A stretch of 58,177 bases of DNA from Cyanophora paradoxa. Its lineage: Eukaryota > Glaucocystophyceae > Cyanophorales > Cyanophoraceae. The stretch covers positions 1-58,177 of the forward strand of contig QPMI01000480.1 in NCBI GenBank assembly GCA_004431415.1. The letters are read 5' to 3'. Within the stretch, counting starts at the first letter, position 1. The number at the start of each line of letters is the position of its first letter. Shown here one piece after another: positions 50,641 to 58,177 of the stretch. The notes beneath the pieces were generated by a model. The model saw nothing but the letters and a program-made list of their open reading frames with translations. It did no database searches and was not told where the DNA came from. The translations under genes were made by a program, and so were the position numbers.

Positions 50641-51299
50641 AGTCGGTAACCCGAGGCCGGCCGTACGGTAACTAGTAAGCTTCCACTGTCGGTGTCGGTG
50701 TCGCAAATCGATATCGGTGTCGGTGTCGCAAATCAAGGTGCGCTGCCGCAGTGCTTGCCAAAGTTGGTCGAGGTGACCATAAGTGCGCACACGTGCGTGC
50801 ACCTCGACGTGCTGCTAAGTTGTGCTAACTGCCAACTTCGGACTCGGGACGGGACGCCAGCTGCAGTCGCTGATCTTTTCACAGACTCGCTGTCAATCAT
50901 GTTCTCGTGTGCGCATGCGTCGACAGCGTATCATAGTATGCAAATTATGTAGATGTGCCGTAATCCGGATCGACGCAGATGAAGCCGGAAACTACCTCAA
51001 TTCGATCTTCGCGTCAACGACTCCCCGCGTATCCCATCTCATTACTCCTTATTACTGTATTCGAAAGCCTTGACGAGTTGTACGCAGGCCGGCATGGCAG
51101 ACCCATGTGGACGCCATGAAGTGCGACAGCCTCGCACCCTCGCGCTCCCGAGCCTCATGGCCACCGGCGCCTTGATTGTAACTGCAGGGCCGCCGGCTGG
51201 ACGAATGCCGCTCTCAACGCTTCGGCGACCGCGTCTTCTGAATGTGCTCGGTTTGGTCTTGTCTCTGACAAACGATTCCCTTGGCTGACCCCTTTTTCC

Positions 51300-51300
<1 letters not shown>
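50640..51300. other. No gene firmly supported; may hold upstream exons of the next gene
   Basis: Contains a duplicated TCGGTGTCGGTGTCGCAAATC (about 50691 and 50713, 20-21 bases) and short open pieces. Upstream exons of the discoidin-like gene probably lie in 50950-51300 but could not be placed. Confidence 0.4.
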
Positions 51301-52923
<1,623 letters not shown>

Positions 52924-53029
52924 GATCTAGAGTAACGTTCACATCAATCACCTCGTTTTGAGCAATCGCAATTCCGGATTCAGTCATCCTGGCGGAGGCC
53001 TTGGGCCATTAAAGAGGCTGGCTACCGCA

Positions 53030-54665
53030 GTGCGATAAGGAGTGCCGGGCTACAAGAGGGAATGGTGGGAGGAAGGGGCGTGGGGGTGGGGGGGGGGGGG
53101 GGGTGGGAGGAGGAGGATCGAGCCGGCGCGCCTTCGTCACCGCCGCGCCTCCCCCGCCTCCTTCCTCTTCTCGGCGAGCTCCTGCCCGAGCCGAGCCGCC
53201 GCGCCGGACGGAGGAGGAAGATGCACCGGTTGGGCGCGGAGGCGCTGGTCGGCGTAGCGCGCGGCGGCCTCGCGCCGCCTCCGCTCCGCCGCTGAGCCTG
53301 GGGCGGCCGCTCCGACTCGGTTTCCGCCCCGCGTCGCCCGCGAGAGCGGCGAGGGCAGGGTGGGGATGCGGGGCACCGTTGGTGAAGTCGAGTGGATGGC
53401 GGCCGGGGCGACGCTGGGAGGCTCTCCACGGAGACGCTCAGCACGTACGTCCGCTGGGCCTGCAGGGGTCCAGTGTGAGGGGCCGGCGGGGGCGGGGGAC
53501 AGGAGCAGGGAGCACCCGTCGCCGATGGTGAGGCCGGACAGCACGACGCTCGCGTGCCCGCCGGCCACGCACCGGCCCCGCCGCCGCCGCCACCTGGGAC
53601 GCCGGGCCCTCCGGTCCGCGGCACGGCCGCCCGAGGCGGAGACAAAGCAGGCGAGGCGGAGGGCGGGGCGGGTGGCGCCGGTGCGGGGTTCTCGAAGCGG
53701 TCGAGGAGCTCGAGGCGAGGCTTGGGAGCGCGGCGCCCGTCCCAGCTGCAGCCCCGTCGCCCGCCCTCCGCCGCCACCCGCAGCGCGTGCGGCGCCCTGC
53801 AGGCGGCCTCGGCTCTCGGGCCGAGCAGGAGGGGCGGGGGGAGGGGCGCGCGGACCGGGCGGACGGTGAGGTCGCAGGCGGCGGGGGCGACGGAGGGTCT
53901 GGCGCGCCGCTCGCGGCGAGGCGAATCGCCTCCGCAGGGCCGGCACCTCCCGGAACACGTACCTGGCGCCTCCCGGCACCTGCGCGGCCTCAGGGGCGGG
54001 CGGAGACGCGGATGGGGGCAGGGGCGGGGCGCCTCGTCGGGGAGCCGCAGAGGGCCCCCGTCTCCGAGAGCACCTCCGCCTGCGGGACCGTGGGGGGCGA
54101 AGAGTACGGGGGGGGCGTGGAGGGAAGGGGCGGGGCGTGGAGGGCAGGGGCCGGGGCGGCTCACAGGGATGTCGGGGAGCGTGGCGCCGGCCTCGCAGGC
54201 GAGGGCGCCCGGCGGGAGGCGCAGGACGACGCGCTCCGCCCGCTCCGCCGCGGCACCACCCGCACGATACCGCCGCCGCCTCCACTCCTGGGCGCCCTGC
54301 TCAGGCGAGGTAGGCGAGGCGCGGCAGAGGGCCGGGGCGCACGGGCGGGGGGCGGAGGCGGCGGGGCGGCGCGGACGGCGGAGGGGGCGGCGGGGACGAG
54401 GGCGAAGCGGATGGAGTGGACGCCGGCCTCGCGCGCAGGCGGCTCCGGTCCCGCTGCTGCCGAGCGGCGGGCGGGGGGGCCGGCGCGGTCAGGCGAAGCG
54501 GGGCGACTGGAGGGGCGGGGGGGCGGACCAGGGAGGCGCGGAGGAGGGCGAGGGGGGCGACGCCGGCCTTGAGGGGGATGCGGATGGGGAGGCGGGGGCC
54601 GACGTGCACGGCGCCGGCGGCCGAGGCGGCCACCGATCGGGAGCCATCCTCGTCGAGCGCCCGCG
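53030..54665 (-). CDS. Unrecognised multi-exon gene truncated at the 5-kb unit boundary
   Basis: Minus-strand exon pieces: SVAASAAGAVHVGPRLPIRI with PLKAGVAPLALLRASLVR (about 54640-54530), AREAGVHSIRFALVPAA (about 54435-54385), ERVVLRLPPGALACEAGATL with PDIP (about 54240-54165), a piece near 54085, PKPRLELLDRFENP (about 53732-53690), GHASVVLSGLTIGDGCSLLL (about 53560-53490), QRTYVLSVSVESLP (about 53460-53420) and a basic tail rich in Ala/Arg with LGQELAEKRKEAGEARR (about 53200-53140). The alternating hydrophobic strands suggest a beta-sandwich. I recognise no family. The 5' end should lie beyond 54665 but the sequence there is copy 3 of the 5-kb unit. Confidence 0.45.
53088..53103. repeat. 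Poly-G tract
   Basis: Sixteen or so G bases followed by TGGGAGGAGG; on the minus strand this is a C-rich stretch near the 3' end of the gene above. Its length is likely uncertain. Confidence 0.7.
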
Positions 54666-54839
54666 GCCCGCATTGAATGCAAGAGCTTCCGGGCGAGCTA
54701 GCGATGGTGCTCCTGGTCAAGCTTTCGTTTGTAGAGCGCGTCCGGCTCGAGCGCGTGTCGAGGGAGAGACTAGCCTCGCCATCGACCACAGGCTCGCAGA
54801 GCTCACAGGCTGCCAGACGACGCGGCTCACGGGACGGGG

Positions 54840-55735
54840 CGGAAGTGCGGCGGGCGGCGGCGCAGCTGCGGCGAGACGGAGGCGTGGCGGATGGCGGCGC
54901 AGCTCGTCGGGCGAGAAGGAGGCGTGGCGGATGGCGGCGCAGCTCGTCGGGCGAGAAGGAGGCGTGGCGGACGGCGGCGCGGCTCACCGCACGGAGCGCG
55001 GCTTGCCGTACAGGGCGGGGGCTCGGCGGCGGCGGCGCGCTCACCGCACGGCGCCGGGCTCGGCGGGCGGCGGCGCGGCTCACCGCACGGAGCGCGGCTT
55101 GCCGTACAGGGCGGGGGCTCGGCGGGCGGCGGCGCGGCTCACCGCACGAGGCGGAGCTTGGCGAGTGCCGGCGCGGCTCGCCGGGCGGGGCGGAGACTCG
55201 TCGGCGGCGGCGCAGCTCGACGGGCGGGGCGGGGACGCGGCGGCCGCGGGCAGCGGCCCGGCTCGACGGGCGGCGGGCGGCGCGGGGCGGCGGGCGGCGG
55301 GGCGGCGGCTCGCGGGCGGGCGGAGACTCGGCGGGCGGCGGCGCGGCTCGACGGGCCGGGGCGACGGCGCGGCTCGCCGGGCGGGGCGGAGACTCGTCGG
55401 ACGGCGGCGCAGCTCGACGGGTAGGGTGCGGACGCGGCGGGCGGCGGCGCGGCACGCCGGGCGGGGCGGGACGCGGCGGGCGGCGCGCGGCTCGCCGGGC
55501 GGGGCGGCGGCCCGGCGGGCGACGGCGGGCTCGCCGGGCGGGGCGGAGACTCGTCGGGCGGCGGCGCAGCTCGACGGGCGGGGCGGGACGCGGGGCGGCG
55601 GCGCGGCTCGACGGGCGGGGCGGCGGCGCGGCGGGCGCGGCTTTGCGGACGGCGGCGCGGGTCGCAGGACGGGGCGGCGGCGCGGCGGGCAACAGCTCCG
55701 CGGCAGGACTTGCCGCACGGGGCGGGGGCTCTGCG
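54840..55735 (+). repeat. 40-bp GC-rich minisatellite, copy 3 (contracted)
   Basis: About 190 bp shorter than copy 1, with several units missing and many single-base indels, as expected for a slippage-prone array or low-quality sequence. Confidence 0.85.
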
Positions 55736-57413
55736 GCTTCAAGGCTAGTTACCACGCGTGTCAAAATAGGTTGCTCTGACGTACTGCTTCATGGCCTGGC
55801 TGCGCGAGAATGCGCACTGTGGCACTGCAGATCTAGAACAGAATCAGATGCACCCCTTCCCCCTTCGTGTCCGGATCCTAGAGCCTCGAAGAAGATTCAC
55901 GCTTAATAACTAAGTTTATTGAAAGGGAGATGTTTATAGCATATAATTATATGAGATGTGCTGGGTGACATAGTGCCGCACTATCACTTTTAAGTTGACA
56001 AGCCGAAAGTACGACTTCAAACTTCTCAACATCACACTGACTCATGATCAGTGATCATGATCGAGATTGAACGTGCCGCACGTTCGCGCAGGATGCAAAT
56101 CGGACAGCATGATGAACATCCATTATACTTTCATTTAACTCAGTGAGTCCAGCGAGAATGCGGCCAGGTGGCCTTGCTCTAACATCGAGCCCTTCGAGAG
56201 CCCGTGCTGTGGCGTGTGCGCAGGGCCTGGGCTCGATACTAGACAGCGAAACAATCACTTTTCAAACATTATACAGATCCTGCCACTAGACAGAGCGGCG
56301 CGCGCCCTGAACTGTCCACTCGCATGAGATTCTCCAGTGGGGTCCGTGACAGACTCGGATCAAATCGAGCGCCCGAAGGCCACGACGAGGCAGGCGTATA
56401 TCTATGCACGTATTAGCACTTCTATGAAGAAGAGAGCAAAATGCGCGATACGGGCGCAAGCGCACTGGCACGCACGGCAGCGCGTCGTGGAATCTGTGTG
56501 GTGGGGTCAGTTCAAAGGCGCGTGGCCGAGCCAGCGACGCGCGACAGTAGCGCAAACTCCTGCAGTGCGTGCAATCTGCGTATGTGGTCAGTGCAGTCTC
56601 GCACGCCCGCCCGGCGGACGGTGGGCCGGGCTCTCAACGCGGCCGGCCGCGGTGTCCGATTGACGTCCGGCGGCGGCGACGTCCGGCTTCAGTCGGCCGT
56701 CGGCTAGCTGTAGGTCAGGCTGACGGCAGGCTGACGTCGACGGCAGGCTGTTGGACGCAAGCGCTGTTGTCTGGAAGCACGCCCAGGCGGCCCAGCTGCT
56801 ACAGTCGGCTACAGCTGCTGCGGCCCTCTGCATGGTAAACGCTAACGGCTCGTTAAGCTCGGCTCGCAGCCGGGGCGGCTGGTCCGGGGTATACGTAGAT
56901 CCTCGCTAACGGCCAGCAGCTTCAAACAGCGGGCCAACCTGCACCTAACTCGCGCTTGAGCAGCGTCTTGAAAGCGTCTAGGGACCTCTAGCGAGCTGCT
57001 GTGCCTTGCTCTCGCGCAGGGAAGCCGCGGCAGTCGGCTGCAGCCGGGTTTTGAACAGCCCAGGTCCGACGGCCCGTCCCCGGCGGGCTGCCGAGCGCTC
57101 ATGTGCTCTTGCTTCCCAGAGCGCTCCTAGAAGCGGGCGGCTTCCTCGCCGAGCGCCGAGCGGCATTTTCCGCGGTCTCGCAAGGTTCGACCGGCAACCC
57201 TCGCGTAAATCTTGGCCTCGCGAGGCGCCGCGGTCGTTTAGTGCTCGTTGCGCTGAACATGTTGCGCAGGAGCGGTCGGTGGACGTGCGCTCGTCTGTTC
57301 GTTGAGTCCATCCGGCCGCTCGCTTGAGTGAGCGCTCCAGCCCTGCGGTCTCCGCTCGCTTGAGTGAGCGTCGTGGTCTCCGCGCTCGAAGAGTGATCTT
57401 CGTTGCGCAGGAC

Positions 57414-58177
57414 ATGGCGATAAGCGCGAGGCGGCGGCCGCGGTTCCGGAGGCGACAGCCGCGCCGGTGTTCAAGGAGCTCGAGGTACTGCCCCCGCTAT
57501 TTCTCAACGAGTCTGACACGCAGAAGTTTTAGCCCGCGCGGAAGCGCCGCAGGAGGACGCAACCCGCACGCGGCGGTCCGACGGCCCAGACTTTGACCCT
57601 TGCTGAACCCCGACTTCCTCTGTTGCGAAACGGTGCGGTCCTCACCTTAACGCTTCCCCCTCCATCTGAATCTGACTTCCGCACAGGACTGTGGGCTACT
57701 TTGAAATTCACTCACATCTGCCCTTCCTCAAGGACGGGCTCAAGGTGCGGCTCTTCGTTGCCAAGATCGACGTCTACGTCGTCGACGAAGGGTTCTTCTT
57801 CGTCGGCATCGGCATTCTAGTGCCCAAGGTGCGGCAAGATGAACCTCCCCCCTCCCCCTCCCCCCCCCCCCCTCGCCACGTCGCCCCCGCAGTACACCCT
57901 CCTAGCTATATCTAGATGCCTACCCCGCCCCCCTCCGCTCCCGCCCCCTCCGGGCCCCGGTGGGGGACGCCTTCGCCGGCGTCTTCGGACAAGGTACCCC
58001 CCGGTAGCTGGGGTCCCTTGGTCCGACGGCGCTGGTGAGGGCGTACCCCCCCTCGCGCGGGCCCCGATCGGGCACTAGCTCTAGATGCCCCTACTTACCC
58101 CGCCCCCTCCGGGCCCCCGGTGGGGGTACGCCTTGCCGGCGTCTTCGGACAAGGTACCCCCCGGTAGCTGGGGTCCC
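57414..58177 (+). pseudogene. Copy 3 of the unit gene: frameshifted and truncated by the window
   Basis: ATG 57414 is followed by GCGATAAGC, one G short of copies 1 and 2 (GGCGATAAGC), so exon 1 is out of frame from codon 2. The exon 2 acceptor region also lost bases (GGACTGTGGG versus GGAACCTGTGGG). Exon 2 otherwise remains readable to about 57828. This could be decay or poor sequence. Confidence 0.55.
57910..58177 (+). repeat. ~160-bp tandem repeat array (copy 3, incomplete)
   Basis: Begins CTAGATGCCTACCCC and continues to the window end; one full and one partial unit are visible. Confidence 0.8.

Larger units (their letters stand above)
54672..58177 (+). repeat. 5-kb unit, copy 3, 5'-shortened and cut by window end
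   Basis: Homology to copy 1 starts at ATTGAATGCAAGAGCTTCC, equivalent to 37511, i.e. exactly at the start of the inner short duplication of copies 1 and 2; the first ~836 bases are missing. Indels are much more frequent than between copies 1 and 2, particularly in the minisatellite. It runs to the window edge inside the ~160-bp array. Confidence 0.9.

Overview
The window looks like nuclear DNA of a GC-rich, intron-dense unicellular eukaryote, probably a microalga. I cannot fix the lineage; a haptophyte or a pelagophyte-like stramenopile would fit. Reasons: typical eukaryotic proteins (SPX/VTC polyphosphate polymerase, UBE2S-type E2, PRA1, PLC-X, F-box and F5/8C-like proteins) are spread over many short exons with GT...AG introns; introns repeatedly carry GTACCCC words; and the left edge carries an AT-rich insertion with polinton-like-virus (PLV) capsid genes. 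All exon joins are read by eye from splice signals and reading-frame continuity, so gene limits are approximate.

Layout. 1-4100: AT-rich viral-type island with a partial major-capsid-like gene, two divergent minor-capsid (penton)-like genes, repeat arrays and a 27-bp-arm hairpin at 4008-4100 exactly where composition changes. 4100-9100: GC-rich, palindrome-rich, apparently gene-free DNA with dispersed repeats. 9138-14288 (-): secreted/transmembrane NHL-propeller protein with a Ser-Pro linker. 14.9-17.46 kb: second repeat island including a 269-bp MITE-like element. 17475-23183 (-): Vtc4-like SPX-polyP polymerase-3TM protein apparently continuing into a lumenal beta-propeller. 23794-24802 (+): UBE2S-like E2. 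25252-26050 (-): PRA1. 26.1-26.95 kb (-): unrecognised gene. 26.98-28.28 kb (+): BCH/CRAL-TRIO_2 protein, whose stop overlaps that of a PLC-X-domain gene (28277-30609, -). 31721-33100 (-): F5/8C (fucolectin-like) protein. 33439-35836 (+): F-box protein. 36.4-46.8 kb: a complex foldback, then two tandem copies of a unit of about 5.06 kb. 46.8-51 kb: repeats and inverted repeats. 51.3-52.92 kb (+): second F5/8C-like gene. 53.03-54.66 kb (-): unrecognised gene cut by a third, 5'-shortened copy of the 5-kb unit (54672 to window end).

How the parts relate: the host genes are ordinary cell-biology genes (phosphate storage, ubiquitylation, Rab/membrane traffic, lipid signalling, surface adhesion) and show no operon-like logic. 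The most unusual items are the VTC-propeller fusion, the viral island with its terminal hairpin, the 5-kb tandem unit with a 40-bp minisatellite that changes frame every repeat, and several foldback or MITE-like elements. Homopolymer-length differences between the unit copies show either real divergence or long-read indel errors; the latter would also explain frameshifts in the capsid genes.
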